DNA of 55,903 nucleotides from an uncultured Prevotellaceae bacterium (GTDB taxonomy: Bacteria > Bacteroidota > Bacteroidia > Bacteroidales > Bacteroidaceae). The stretch's first letter is position 1; each line of letters begins with the position of its first letter. The position numbers were made by a program, and so were the translations under genes. Positions 39,763 to 48,769 of this stretch are shown one piece after another. Where the stretch lies: assembly GCA_946415705.1 (NCBI GenBank), contig CAMKTN010000014.1, positions 1 through 55,903 of the forward strand, given 5' to 3'. Under the pieces are notes generated by a model that saw nothing but the letters and a program-made list of their open reading frames with translations, ran no database searches and was not told the origin of the DNA.

Positions 39763-42423
39763 ATGAAGGTATTTTTTTCATCTCTCTTCCTTCTCTCCTG
39801 TGCCACTTGCTTTGCGCAGGAGGTTGCCACCGGCAAGCGCATCTCCGCCGTTGAGGCAGTACGTGTCTCAACACCTGTGGGGACTGCCCCTCGCCTACCC
39901 TATCAGCTATGGGTGAAATATGCCGACGGTCATAAAGCCTACCGCCAGGTGCGATGGAGCAATTCCGCGCTAGTCACCGAACAGGAGCAGGCGGCACAGC
40001 CCGTGGGCGCAAGCTATCAGGTGGAGGGCTACATCGTGGGTGATGACAGCACACCACAAGGTCTGCCCATCACAGCTAACGTGCAGGTCGTAGCAAGCGG
40101 CTACGCCACGCCCGCTGCGATGCCCGTCGCCCAGCCGCTGCCGCTGAGCGACGTGCAGTTGACCGGTGACAACCGCCTGACGCACAATCGCGACATGGAC
40201 ATTGACCATCTGCTCGCGCTGGATGTGCGACAGCAGCTCTATAACTACCGCGATACTTACGGTTTTCCCACCGACGGCTACCCCGTGTCCGACGGTTGGG
40301 ACTCGCCCACTACGAAGCTGAAAGGCCACGGTAGCGGGCATTACATGAGTGCCTTGGCACTGGCCTATGCCAGCTGCACGGATGCCGGAAAGCGTAAGTG
40401 TCTGAAGGAGCGCATCCGCACGATGGTGGATGAGCTGCGGCAGTGTCAGGAGCGCACCTTCGTCTATGACCACGCCCTGGGTCGCTATCGCGAGGCTCGC
40501 GATCTGGCTCCCGAAGCGGAGCTGCGCGATATGAAAGGTACATGGGCGGATTTCGACCGCTACAAGCAGGACTACGCCCACTACGGCTACGGATACCTCA
40601 ACGCCATCCCGGCGCAGCACTGCGTGCTCGTGGAGATGTACCGACCGTACAACAACGAGCAATGGGTGTGGGCACCGTACTACAGTGTTCACAAGCAGCT
40701 GGCGGGCCTCATCGACATCGCCAACTACGTGGATGACAAGGCTACCGCTAAGAAAGCATTGCTGATTGCCAAGGATATGGGTCTTTGGGTGTGGAACCGG
40801 TTGCACTACCGCACCTATGTGCAAAGTGACGGCACGCAGGCCGAGCGCCGCAGCCGCCCCGGCAACCGCTATGAGATGTGGAATATGTACATCGCCGGCG
40901 AGGTGGGCGGCATGGCGGAATCGTTGGCACGACTGTCCATGATGGTGAAAGATAAAGAGGAACGTGCGTGCCTGCGTGAGGCGGCCACCTTCTTCGACAG
41001 TCCCGCCTTCTTCGGGCCACTCGCTCACAACATTGATGCCATTCGCACACGCCACGCCAACCAGCACATCCCGATGATCACAGGCGCATTGGCCTCCTTC
41101 CGCGCCGGTGGCGGCAACGACTATTACCACATCGCGCAGAACTTCTGGACAATGGTGCAGGGACGCTACCGCTATGCGATGGGCGGCGTGGGCAATGGCG
41201 AGATGTTCCGGCAGCCCTACACACAGATGCTGGCAATGACCACATCGCAGGACCCGACGATGAATGAGACGTGCTGCGCCTATAATCTGGCTAAGCTGAC
41301 AAAGGACTTGAACGGCTATGCGCCCAACGATGCCCGCTATATGGACTACTACGAACGCCTGCTCTACAACCAGATTGTGGGCTCGCTGCACGCGGAGCAC
41401 TACGCAGTGCTGTACCAGTACGCCGTAGGTCGCGATGCCTCTAAGCCGTGGGGCAACGAGACACCGCAATCCACCTGCTGCGGCGGCACAGGGGCCGAGA
41501 ACCATGTGAAGTACCAGGAAGCCACTTACTTCGTAGGTGGCGACACGCTGTGGGTGGCGCTCTATCTGCCGACACGCGCTCAGTGGGAAGCACAAGGAGT
41601 CACCATTCATCAGGACTGCACATGGCCCGCCGAGCGCTCTGTCATCACCTTCCCCAAGGCCAAGAGGTCTTTTGCGATAAAGCTGCGCGTGCCGTACTGG
41701 GCGACAGAGGAATTTGAGATTCGGGTAAATGGAAAGAAGGTCGATAATAGGGCACAGCCGTCGAGCTATGTGACGATACCACCACGCCGCTGGGCTGCAA
41801 CGGACACGATTGAGGTGGTGATGCCCTATACCCGGCATATTGACTACGGAGCAGATGTGGTGGATGACGCATGGATGGGCGCCTATATGCAAGGACCGTT
41901 AGTGATGGCACAGGATGCAGACGGACAATGGTTGCCCGACTATGCGGCCGACCAGCATATTACGCATTACTTTCCATTTAAAAGAAAGAGCAATGAGAGC
42001 GATGGGAGGCTTGAGGCTTCTGCGTCGGTCGAGCTGGCGGAGGCGATGGAGTTGGCTCGCTCGCGCCAACGCGAACAGGAAGCGTGGATGGCGATGACGG
42101 TCAAAGTGCCAGAGTATGCGCCCTGGGCGCCACACGGCTATGCGCGCATGATAGAAGTGTTAGAGATGAAAGAGATGGAAGCCAGCTCGCGGCTCTCCAC
42201 GCTCAACGCCATCCTCACGACGATGCGTCTGGGTAATCTGGCAGAACCCGAGGACTTGGAGCCCTTGCAGGCTGCAATCGCGCAAGCTCAGCAGCAACCC
42301 GCGACGAAAGCACGCAAGGAAGCCATCGCCTACGCAGAGATGGTCATCAGCTATGTCACTGACGGCAGCGGCACGCCCGACATGATCCGTAGGGCTATCG
42401 AACAACTGAAAGAAAGCAAGTGA
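39763..42423 (+). CDS. GH127/DUF1680-type beta-L-arabinofuranosidase-like hydrolase
   Basis: The 886-residue protein has a signal peptide (MKVFFSSLFLLSCATCFAQ), an N-terminal beta domain, an (alpha/alpha)6-type catalytic region and C-terminal beta domains. The family zinc site is recognisable: Glu502 and Cys504 in NETCCAYN and the Cys pair 572-573 in STCCGGTG. In characterised GH127 enzymes one of these Cys residues is the nucleophile. It would release beta-L-arabinofuranose from plant glycans or glycoproteins in the periplasm. The gene is alone, with no other arabinose genes nearby, and ends at a terminator. Confidence 0.88.
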   Translation: MKVFFSSLFLLSCATCFAQEVATGKRISAVEAVRVSTPVGTAPRLPYQLWVKYADGHKAYRQVRWSNSALVTEQEQAAQPVGASYQVEGYIVGDDSTPQGLPITANVQVVASGYATPAAMPVAQPLPLSDVQLTGDNRLTHNRDMDIDHLLALDVRQQLYNYRDTYGFPTDGYPVSDGWDSPTTKLKGHGSGHYMSALALAYASCTDAGKRKCLKERIRTMVDELRQCQERTFVYDHALGRYREARDLAPEAELRDMKGTWADFDRYKQDYAHYGYGYLNAIPAQHCVLVEMYRPYNNEQWVWAPYYSVHKQLAGLIDIANYVDDKATAKKALLIAKDMGLWVWNRLHYRTYVQSDGTQAERRSRPGNRYEMWNMYIAGEVGGMAESLARLSMMVKDKEERACLREAATFFDSPAFFGPLAHNIDAIRTRHANQHIPMITGALASFRAGGGNDYYHIAQNFWTMVQGRYRYAMGGVGNGEMFRQPYTQMLAMTTSQDPTMNETCCAYNLAKLTKDLNGYAPNDARYMDYYERLLYNQIVGSLHAEHYAVLYQYAVGRDASKPWGNETPQSTCCGGTGAENHVKYQEATYFVGGDTLWVALYLPTRAQWEAQGVTIHQDCTWPAERSVITFPKAKRSFAIKLRVPYWATEEFEIRVNGKKVDNRAQPSSYVTIPPRRWAATDTIEVVMPYTRHIDYGADVVDDAWMGAYMQGPLVMAQDADGQWLPDYAADQHITHYFPFKRKSNESDGRLEASASVELAEAMELARSRQREQEAWMAMTVKVPEYAPWAPHGYARMIEVLEMKEMEASSRLSTLNAILTTMRLGNLAEPEDLEPLQAAIAQAQQQPATKARKEAIAYAEMVISYVTDGSGTPDMIRRAIEQLKESK

Positions 42424-42466
42424 CGAAATTGTCACGCAGTGGCAATACACCCTTCCAACAAAGAAA

Positions 42467-42501
42467 AGCCCGCCGGGAATCACTTCCTGACGGGCTCGGT
42501 T
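42467..42501 (+). terminator. Terminator of the GH127 gene
   Basis: AGCCCG...GGAA pairs with TTCC...CGGGCT around TCAC, with two mismatched positions, and is followed by a T-containing tail. It is about 45 bases after the stop codon. Confidence 0.75.
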
Positions 42502-42549
42502 TATTCAATTAAAAATGTTAATTACTCTTTTGAAAAACTCGGCTATGAG

Positions 42550-42642
42550 TTAGTCGAGACGACTGTTAAAAACAGAAGCATTACTGACGATTGCTGCAAT
42601 TGCTACAATTGCGAAAGCAATAGAAGTTGTTACTGTTGTCAT
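42550..42642 (-). CDS. Candidate 30-residue hydrophobic small protein
   Basis: ATG at 42642 (preceded by AAAAGGATT) opens 30 codons beginning MTTVTTSIAFAIVAIAAIVS and ending VFNSRLD. One membrane helix covers about residues 7-20. A TACCTTTG -7 box with TTTCGG 21 bp upstream lies about 90 bases before the start on the minus strand, giving a leader with a GGGCC/GGCCC hairpin. Many Bacteroidales genomes carry very short membrane peptides of unknown role, and small type I toxins are also this size. No family is assigned. Confidence 0.4.
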   Translation of the reverse strand: MTTVTTSIAFAIVAIAAIVSNASVFNSRLD

Positions 42643-42734
42643 AATCCTTTTACCTTTTAATTCAACTTTTTGTTATCCTTTTGTGTTCTTCGTTGATGGG
42701 CCTCGCTTGGCCCTGTGTTTTTCTTTTGACAATG

Positions 42735-42769
42735 CAAAGGTACAGCTTTTTTGACGTTTTGAGCCGAAA
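42735..42769 (-). promoter_or_regulatory. Promoter of the 30-residue ORF
   Basis: TACCTTTG (42735-42742) and, 21 bp upstream, TTTCGG (42764-42769) on the minus strand resemble the Bacteroidetes -7 and -33 elements; the -33 is imperfect. Transcription would start about 85 bases before the small ORF. Confidence 0.4.
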
Positions 42770-42952
42770 TATATGCTAAAAAGCATAGAAAACATGGATT
42801 TCGTTGACTTCAATCAAGAAACAAAGGACTTTCTGCACTTCTTGATGTATATCGGGTCAAAGAGGTGTAATAAGGACACCTTTAAGTGTTAAATTCTTGT
42901 TAAAATACGTGGTTTTCAGGAGGTAAGGTGTACAAGGTATAACGTACGACTT

Positions 42953-42960
42953 TATCTTTG
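42953..42960 (+). promoter_or_regulatory. Promoter -7 box of the 37-residue ORF
   Basis: TATCTTTG matches the -7 consensus and lies 36 bases before the ATG. A -33 TTTG is not present at the usual distance. Confidence 0.5.
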
Positions 42961-42996
42961 CATCGTGGAACAACCTAAAGCTAAGGAGGACTGACT

Positions 42997-43110
42997 ATGA
43001 AACCGAAAAAGAAAATGTTCAATCAGGAGGAGTACGAATTGGACAACTACCTGAACGATGAAGACCTGTACTATCAGGCATCCAGCAACAATATTATGTG
43101 GTATAGCTAA
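42997..43110 (+). CDS. 37-residue small protein with strong ribosome binding site
   Basis: ATG at 42997 opens 37 codons: a basic start (MKPKKKM), then FNQEEYELDNYLNDEDLYYQ, then ASSNNIMWYS and stop. The sequence AAGGAGGA ends six bases before the ATG, an unusually strong Shine-Dalgarno site for this group. A -7 promoter box precedes it and a 15-bp-stem terminator follows 13 bases after the stop, so it is a complete transcription unit of about 200 bases. It is acidic, Tyr- and Asn-rich, with no signal peptide or membrane helix. No family is recognised; a regulatory peptide or a peptide precursor are possibilities only. Confidence 0.6.
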   Translation: MKPKKKMFNQEEYELDNYLNDEDLYYQASSNNIMWYS

Positions 43111-43122
43111 TGCCTCCCCTAA

Positions 43123-43156
43123 AAGAACAGCCCCGCCGATTGGCGGGGCTGTTCTT
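43123..43156. terminator. Bidirectional terminator between small ORF and valS
   Basis: A perfect 15-bp stem AAGAACAGCCCCGCC/GGCGGGGCTGTTCTT with loop GATT sits between the small ORF (+) and the end of valS (-). Its A-rich and T-rich edges allow function in both directions. Confidence 0.92.
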
Positions 43157-43159
43157 GTG

Positions 43160-46081
43160 TTATAGGTTGGCGAGTGTCTCGCGGATGGAAGCTATCTTCT
43201 GTTGTGCATCGGCTTGCTTCTTGCGCTCCATCTCTACGACGGCCGCAGGGGCATTCTGCACGAAGCGCTCGTTCGAGAGCTTCTTCTCCACACTGACAAG
43301 GAAGCCTTGGAGATGTTCCAACTCAGCCTCCAGCTTCTTGCGCTCGGCATCGAGGTCGATGAGCGAACCGAGGGGGACTGCATATTCCGTGGTGCCCACG
43401 AGGAAGCTGGCGCTACCCTTTGACTTCTCTGCGACGACGTTGATGGCGGAGAGGTTGGCCATCTTCATGATAGCAGAAGAAAGACCCTCTCCCCGCTCCC
43501 CCGTTAGGGGGAGAGCCTCACTATCGTTCGAAGACTGTGCGCCAGCCTCTCCCCGCCCTGACGGGAGGGGTTGGGGGAGGGTCTTTTCCAGGGTGAGGGG
43601 CTCGCGGGGGGGGATGTTCTTCTGCGAGCGGATGGCGCGGATGGCGGTGACAATCTCCTTGACAGTCTCGAAGTCGGCACAGAGCTGACGGTCGGCATCG
43701 GTGGCTGCGGGCAAGTGCAACTCAGCGCGCATAATGCTCTCGCCAGCCTTGCGGTCGTAGAGGGCCTGCCACAGCTCCTCAGTGATGAAGGGCATGAAAG
43801 GATGCATCATCTTCAGAAGGATCTCGAAGAATTGGAGCGTAGCATCGTAGGTGGCGCGATCCACGGGCTGCGGCTTGCCATCTACGTAGGCGGGCTTCAC
43901 CAATTCAAGATACCAGCTGGAGAACTCGTCCCAGAAGAGCTTATAGACAGTCATCAAGGCTTCGGAGAGGCGGTACTTGCTGAAGTCATCAGCCAGTTCC
44001 TCGGCAGCGAGGCGCAGCTTGGCGGCGAACCACTGGGTGGCGATGCGGGCGGCTTCGGGCTGCTGGCCTTCGGGAGAGCCCTCAGGAACGGTAACAGGGG
44101 CGACAGCCCAGCCCTTGACGAGGCGGAAGGCGTTCCAGATCTTATTGTTGAAGTTACGGCCCTGCTCGCAGAGGCTCTCATCGAAGAGGATGTCGTTGCC
44201 GGCAGGGGCGCTGAGCATCATTCCCATACGCACGCCGTCGGCGCCAAACTTCTCGATGAGCTCCAGCGGATCGGGGCTGTTGCCAAGCGACTTGGACATC
44301 TTACGGCCGAGCTTATCGCGCACGATACCGGTGAAATAGACGTGGCGGAACGGCATCTTACCCTCGTATTCGTAGCCGGCCATGATCATGCGAGCCACCC
44401 AGAAGAAGATGATATCCGGACCGGTCACCAGGTCGGCGGTGGGATAATAATACTTGATCTCCTCGTTGCCGGGGTTGCGGATGCCATCGAAGAGGCTGAT
44501 AGGCCAGAGCCAGCTGGAGAACCAGGTGTCGAGGGCGTCCTCGTCCTGACGCAAGGTAAAGCCCCCTCCGTCTCCCCCAAGGGGGAGAGATTGGAGAACT
44601 GGGTATTTCTCTAAAGCAAGCTTGTAGGCTTCTTCCTCGTTCTCTGCCACGATGACCTTGCCCCACGGACTCTCCTCCCCTATGGGGGAGGTCGGGAGGG
44701 GGCTACCCGTGGGCTCTATATACCACGCAGGGATGCGGTGGCCCCACCAGAGCTGACGGCTGATGCACCAATCCTTGATGTTCTCGAGCCAATGGCGATA
44801 GGTGTTCTTGTACTTGGCGGGGTAGAACTGAATATCGTTGTTCATGACGGGTGCCAGGGAGATGTCGGCCATGTGCTGCATCTTCAGGAACCACTGCATG
44901 GAGAGCTTCGGCTCGATGGGCACACCTGTGCGCTCGCTGCAACCGATCTTGTTGTCGTAGTCCTCAATCTTCTCCATAAGGCCGGCGGCCACCATGTCCT
45001 CGGCAATCTGCTTGCGGCAGGCGAAGCGCTCGGTGCCGACATACTTCTGGAGGTCGATGACGAGGCCCTCGGGCACACTCACCTCTGCCAGTGATTTCTG
45101 CTGGGCGGAAGCGATGCGGTCGCTGAGGGTGGCGTCGTCGTTAAAGATATCTATGGCTTCGAGGTTGTACTTCTCACCAAGCATATAGTCATTGACGTCG
45201 TGGGCAGGAGTCACCTTCAAGCAACCGGTACCGAACTCGATATCGACATACTCATCTTCGATGACGGGAATGACGCGTCCCACGACGGGCACGATGACCT
45301 TCTTGCCTTTCAGCCACTGATTCTTCGGGTCGTTGGGGTTGATACACATGGCCACGTCGCCCATGATGGTCTCGGGACGGGTAGTGGCGACAACGGCATA
45401 GTAACCGCGGTCATCCTTGTGGACAACGTTGCCTTCCCCAGCGACGAAATCGCTGGGCAGACTGTCTGCTAGGTAGTACTTCATGTAGTAGAGCTTCGTG
45501 TGCTCTTCCTTATAGACGACTTCCTCATCGGAGAGGGCGGTGAGGGCTTTGGGGTCCCAGTTCACCATGCGGACACCACGGTAGATGAGGCCCTTGCGGT
45601 AGAGATCGACAAAGACTTTGATGACGCTCTCGCTGCGAGGTCCGTCCATCGTGAAAGCCGTGCGATCCCAGTCGCAGGAGCAGCCCAGCTTACGCAGCTG
45701 CTTAAGGATGATACCTCCGTGCTCCTCGGTCCATGCCCAGGCATGCTTGAGGAATTCCTCGCGGGTGAGGTCGGCCTTCTTGACGCCCTGTTCTGCCAGA
45801 CGGTTCACCACCTTCGCTTCGGTGGCGATGCTGGCGTGGTCAGTGCCGGGCACCCAGCAAGCGTTCTTGCCCTCCATGCGGGCATGACGCACGAGGATAT
45901 CCTGGATGGTCTCGTTAAGCACATGACCCATGTGCAACACACCCGTGACATTGGGTGGCGGGATGACCACGGTATAAGGCTCGCGGCCGTCGGGCTTGGA
46001 GCTGAAGAGCTTGTTATCTAACCAATACTGGTACCATTTTCCCTCCACTTCAGCGGGAGAGTACTTACTACTAATTTCCAT
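43160..46081 (-). CDS. valS: Valyl-tRNA synthetase
   Basis: The 973-residue class I synthetase starts [20 protein letters not shown], with [13 protein letters not shown] (HIGH motif, about 42-54), the editing domain, [11 protein letters not shown] and KMSKS in [15 protein letters not shown] (about 596). The C-terminal coiled coil ends in [13 protein letters not shown]. It charges tRNA-Val. The gene carries three repeat insertions in frame: [11 protein letters not shown] / [11 protein letters not shown] around residues 460-507, [10 protein letters not shown] near 663-677, and about 35 codons ([14 protein letters not shown] ... [10 protein letters not shown]) near 833-867. The ATG at 46120 would overlap mazG and is rejected. 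It follows mazG by four bases. Confidence 0.97.
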   Translation of the reverse strand: MEISSKYSPAEVEGKWYQYWLDNKLFSSKPDGREPYTVVIPPPNVTGVLHMGHVLNETIQDILVRHARMEGKNACWVPGTDHASIATEAKVVNRLAEQGVKKADLTREEFLKHAWAWTEEHGGIILKQLRKLGCSCDWDRTAFTMDGPRSESVIKVFVDLYRKGLIYRGVRMVNWDPKALTALSDEEVVYKEEHTKLYYMKYYLADSLPSDFVAGEGNVVHKDDRGYYAVVATTRPETIMGDVAMCINPNDPKNQWLKGKKVIVPVVGRVIPVIEDEYVDIEFGTGCLKVTPAHDVNDYMLGEKYNLEAIDIFNDDATLSDRIASAQQKSLAEVSVPEGLVIDLQKYVGTERFACRKQIAEDMVAAGLMEKIEDYDNKIGCSERTGVPIEPKLSMQWFLKMQHMADISLAPVMNNDIQFYPAKYKNTYRHWLENIKDWCISRQLWWGHRIPAWYIEPTGSPLPTSPIGEESPWGKVIVAENEEEAYKLALEKYPVLQSLPLGGDGGGFTLRQDEDALDTWFSSWLWPISLFDGIRNPGNEEIKYYYPTADLVTGPDIIFFWVARMIMAGYEYEGKMPFRHVYFTGIVRDKLGRKMSKSLGNSPDPLELIEKFGADGVRMGMMLSAPAGNDILFDESLCEQGRNFNNKIWNAFRLVKGWAVAPVTVPEGSPEGQQPEAARIATQWFAAKLRLAAEELADDFSKYRLSEALMTVYKLFWDEFSSWYLELVKPAYVDGKPQPVDRATYDATLQFFEILLKMMHPFMPFITEELWQALYDRKAGESIMRAELHLPAATDADRQLCADFETVKEIVTAIRAIRSQKNIPPREPLTLEKTLPQPLPSGRGEAGAQSSNDSEALPLTGERGEGLSSAIMKMANLSAINVVAEKSKGSASFLVGTTEYAVPLGSLIDLDAERKKLEAELEHLQGFLVSVEKKLSNERFVQNAPAAVVEMERKKQADAQQKIASIRETLANL
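43483..43585 (-). repeat. Inverted-arm repeat element in valS, distal
   Basis: Arms at 43483-43516 and 43548-43585 are inverted relatives, each with an internal hairpin. The right arm and the preceding gcgccagc are nearly identical to the copy in the ABC-F gene. The protein segments share GRGEAGA followed by LP-x-x-G. It lies before the C-terminal coiled coil of ValS. Confidence 0.9.
44051..44095 (-). repeat. In-frame GSPEG-type insert in valS
   Basis: The segment encodes [15 protein letters not shown]. Bases 44066-44095 match the U32 gene's insert with three differences in 30 and in the same frame. It sits between KGWAVAP and the anticodon-binding helices. Confidence 0.7.
44560..44704 (-). 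repeat. Inverted-arm repeat element in valS, proximal
   Basis: Arms at 44560-44588 and 44671-44704 share AGCCCCCTCC at their outer ends in inverted orientation, and each has an internal CCCCC/GGGGG hairpin. They encode [12 protein letters not shown] and [10 protein letters not shown]. The middle, [19 protein letters not shown], looks like ordinary ValRS sequence, so the arms flank native codons. Confidence 0.8.
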
Positions 46082-46085
46082 TATC

Positions 46086-46886
46086 TTATTCTTGTTTCTT
46101 TGCTTCGTTCCATATCGCATCCATTTCTGCGAGCGTCATCTCGGTGAGCGGCTTGCCGATGCGGATGCTGTGTTCCTCGAGATAGGTGAAACGGCGGATG
46201 AACTTACGGTTGGTGAGTTCCAGCGCCGTGTCGGGGTTGAGTTTGTAGAGGCGGGCTGCGTTGATGACCGCGAAGATGAAGTCGCCCAGTTCCTGGGTGC
46301 TCTTCTCCTTGTCGTCGCGGTTGAGTTCTGCTTCCAACTCGTCGAGTTCCTCACGTACTTTGGCCCACACCTGCTCACGCGTCTCCCAGTCGAAGCCTAC
46401 ACCACGGGCCTTGTCCTGAATGCGGTAGGCTTTGATGAGCGATGGCAGGGCATCGGGCACGCCACTGAGCACACGCTTGTTGCCGTCCTTCTCGCTGACC
46501 TTCAGCTGTTCCCAGTTCTTGAGGACTTGGTCAACGGTGATCTCGCCCTTTTCGATGCGCTCAGCCTCGGGCCCAAAGACGTGCGGATGGCGGTAGATGA
46601 GTTTATCACAAAGCTTGTTGCAGACGTCAGCGATGTCGAAGTCACCCGTCTCGGAGCCTATCTTGGCATAGAAGACGATGTGGAGGAGGACGTCGCCCAG
46701 CTCCTTGCAGATATCGGCCGTGTCATTCTTGATGATGGCGTCGGCCAGCTCATAAGTCTCCTCAATGGTGTTGGGGCGCAGGCTCTCGTTGGTCTGCTTA
46801 CGATCCCATGGACACTTCTCGCGGAGGTCGTCCATGACATCTAGCAAACGCCCGAAAGCAGCTAATTTTTCTTCTCGTGTGTGCAT
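46086..46886 (-). CDS. mazG: Nucleoside triphosphate pyrophosphohydrolase MazG
   Basis: The 266-residue protein starts [20 protein letters not shown] and contains [27 protein letters not shown] and the metal-binding [13 protein letters not shown], followed by a second, weaker MazG repeat ([24 protein letters not shown]). It hydrolyses NTPs to NMPs and pyrophosphate in house-cleaning. It is the first gene of a mazG-valS unit, with a TACCTTTG box upstream. Confidence 0.94.
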   Translation of the reverse strand: MHTREEKLAAFGRLLDVMDDLREKCPWDRKQTNESLRPNTIEETYELADAIIKNDTADICKELGDVLLHIVFYAKIGSETGDFDIADVCNKLCDKLIYRHPHVFGPEAERIEKGEITVDQVLKNWEQLKVSEKDGNKRVLSGVPDALPSLIKAYRIQDKARGVGFDWETREQVWAKVREELDELEAELNRDDKEKSTQELGDFIFAVINAARLYKLNPDTALELTNRKFIRRFTYLEEHSIRIGKPLTEMTLAEMDAIWNEAKKQE

Positions 46887-46905
46887 ACGCGTGGGAATTT
46901 GGCCG

Positions 46906-46913
46906 CAAAGGTA
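46906..46913 (-). promoter_or_regulatory. Promoter -7 box of mazG-valS
   Basis: TACCTTTG on the minus strand is 20 bases before the chosen mazG ATG and excludes the ATG ten codons upstream. No clear -33 partner is seen. Confidence 0.5.
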
Positions 46914-47003
46914 CAAAATTCTATTGGAACGCGCGCACGAAGAGGAGCGAAAAGCAACGTGCGAGGGTTAATTTGTTGTCGATAAGGGAAAGGGGGATGC
47001 CGT

Positions 47004-47477
47004 TCAGGGCTTCTCAATCAGACAAACGGCGTAAGCGGAGATACCCTCCTGACGACCTGTGAAGCCCAGTTTCTCGGTCGTCGTGGCCTTGATGCTCACG
47101 GCATCCGCATCCACGCCCATGACCTCGGCAAGGCACTGCTGCATTGCCGGGATGTGTGGATTCAGCTTGGGACGCTCAGCACAAACGGTGGCATCGATAT
47201 TGCCCACGTGATAGCCCTTGGTGGCTATCAGCTCCACGGTTTTGCGCAGCAGTATCTTGCTGTCGATGTCCTTAAACTCAGCTCCTGTATCTGGGAAGTG
47301 GTAGCCGATATCACGCATGTTCGCAGCGCCCAGGAGCGCATCGCAGATGGCATGGATGAGGACATCGGCGTCCGAATGTCCGAGAAGGCCAAGGGTGTGC
47401 TCTATCTTAATGCCACCGAGCCACAGCTCGCGGCCTTCCACAAGCTGATGCACATCGTAACCGAAACCGATTCTCAT
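47004..47477 (-). CDS. ispF: 2-C-methyl-D-erythritol 2,4-cyclodiphosphate synthase
   Basis: The 157-residue protein has the metal ligands Asp8 and His10 (GYDVHQL) and His42 (VLIHAICDALLGAA), plus the C-terminal IKATTTEKLGFTGRQEGI substrate loop. It makes the cyclic diphosphate in the MEP isoprenoid pathway. It is full length and is the last gene of the FAA hydrolase-porU-porV run, 44 bases after porV. Confidence 0.97.
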   Translation of the reverse strand: MRIGFGYDVHQLVEGRELWLGGIKIEHTLGLLGHSDADVLIHAICDALLGAANMRDIGYHFPDTGAEFKDIDSKILLRKTVELIATKGYHVGNIDATVCAERPKLNPHIPAMQQCLAEVMGVDADAVSIKATTTEKLGFTGRQEGISAYAVCLIEKP

Positions 47478-47485
47478 GTTCCTTG

Positions 47486-47519
47486 AGAATTGAAAATTGA
47501 AAATTGAGTATTGAAAATT
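47486..47519. repeat. Low-complexity words between porV and ispF
   Basis: The spacer consists of gaattgaaa, attgaaaattga and tattgaaaatt words. They resemble the array between fabG and the TetR gene near 54.9 kb. Confidence 0.75.
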
Positions 47520-47521
47520 AG

Positions 47522-48712
47522 TTAGCGGCGGCGGCGACCAAAGAGGTCTTTGATGCCGTCGATATCGAAGGCGAGCGTGAAGCGCATGGTCTGGTCGAGC
47601 GGGTTGGACTGAGCGGTGGAGAATACATAAGCGGCATCAATGGAGAATACGCTCATCTTGAAGCCCGCACCTGCGGTGATGTACTTACGATTACCTTTAT
47701 TGGCAGCCTCATCGTGGTAACCCACGCGTACGAAGAAGCGATCGTTGTAGCTGTACTCGGCACCCACAGACCATTGAATCTCCTCCAGTTCCTCCTTGAA
47801 GCCATTGGGGGCATCGTGGAAGCTCTTGAAGATACCGGCGATAGGCGACACATCGTAGTACTCGCGCTGCACACGGTCGGTATAGTCATTGTCACTCTCA
47901 TCGGCCTCCTTCTTGGGGTAAGTGGGGACGAGCAACTTATTGGCATCGGCAGCGATGGAGAGACGGTTGTACTCGTCGAAGGGGATGGTGAAGTTCAGAC
48001 CCAGACGCAGGTTCGTGGGAATAAACTCTGAATTGTCATCGCCGCCGTAGCTGATTTTGGAACCGATATTGCTAATATTCAAGCCCAACGCCCACTGACA
48101 CTCACGGTTGCCAAGCATGAAATAGTTGTTGTAGTACAAAGCGATGTCAGCAGCAAAGGCCTTACCAGCTGTGCTCTCGGCGGTGTAGTCATAGGTGATA
48201 TCAGAATAGATGAAACGCATACCTACGGCCATGGAGAAATAGTCAGACAGCATACGCGAATAAGCAGCATCTACAGACAGCTCATAAGGCTTGATGGTCA
48301 TGCCCTCGATGGCTGAACCGGCATCATTGTCCCACAGACTTACCTCGCCCAGCGAGAAATAACGCAGTGAAGCACTAATGGCATTGTAGTCGCCAATGCG
48401 ATAGTAGGCAGCCATATGCGCCAGATTGATGTCGCTCACCAACTTACGCAACCAAGGTGTGTAGCTCAGCGCCACACCGGCGCGGCTTACGCAGAACGGG
48501 TACTTGGCAGGGTTCCAGTACTGCGAGTTGACATCCGCCTCGGTGGCAGCACCGATATCACCCATACCGCCAGCGCGCGCGTCGGGGGCGATGGCCATAG
48601 AGGTGACACTGGTCGTCACAGGGTTGAACATATTCTCCTTATCCTGAGCTGCAGCAGGGATTGCGACGGCCCAGACAAGGAACGGAAGGAGATATGAGAA
48701 GATTCTTTTCAT
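47522..48712 (-). CDS. porV: Type IX secretion outer membrane protein PorV
   Basis: The 396-residue protein starts with a signal peptide (MKRIFSYLLPFLVWAVAIPA). The PorV/LptO hallmark NPVTTSVTSMAIAPDARAGG is followed by GDIGAATEADVNSQYWNPAK and a FadL-like 14-strand barrel with a C-terminal aromatic-rich strand. PorV shuttles cargo with a type IX C-terminal signal from the translocon to PorU. It is encoded directly after porU. Confidence 0.93.
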   Translation of the reverse strand: MKRIFSYLLPFLVWAVAIPAAAQDKENMFNPVTTSVTSMAIAPDARAGGMGDIGAATEADVNSQYWNPAKYPFCVSRAGVALSYTPWLRKLVSDINLAHMAAYYRIGDYNAISASLRYFSLGEVSLWDNDAGSAIEGMTIKPYELSVDAAYSRMLSDYFSMAVGMRFIYSDITYDYTAESTAGKAFAADIALYYNNYFMLGNRECQWALGLNISNIGSKISYGGDDNSEFIPTNLRLGLNFTIPFDEYNRLSIAADANKLLVPTYPKKEADESDNDYTDRVQREYYDVSPIAGIFKSFHDAPNGFKEELEEIQWSVGAEYSYNDRFFVRVGYHDEAANKGNRKYITAGAGFKMSVFSIDAAYVFSTAQSNPLDQTMRFTLAFDIDGIKDLFGRRRR

Positions 48713-48769
48713 GCGTTGACGGGGTTTCCGAAAAACAGTTACCATCTATATAACGAAAGGAATCGGAAT

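Noticed and set aside
39970..41892. 640-codon ORF antisense to the GH127 gene
   Set aside because: Antisense shadow; low-complexity His/Val/Leu composition.
42439..42660. 73-codon Cys-rich plus-strand ORF
   Set aside because: It starts before the GH127 terminator and runs through its stem; its Cys-rich part is the complement of the better-supported 30-residue ORF.
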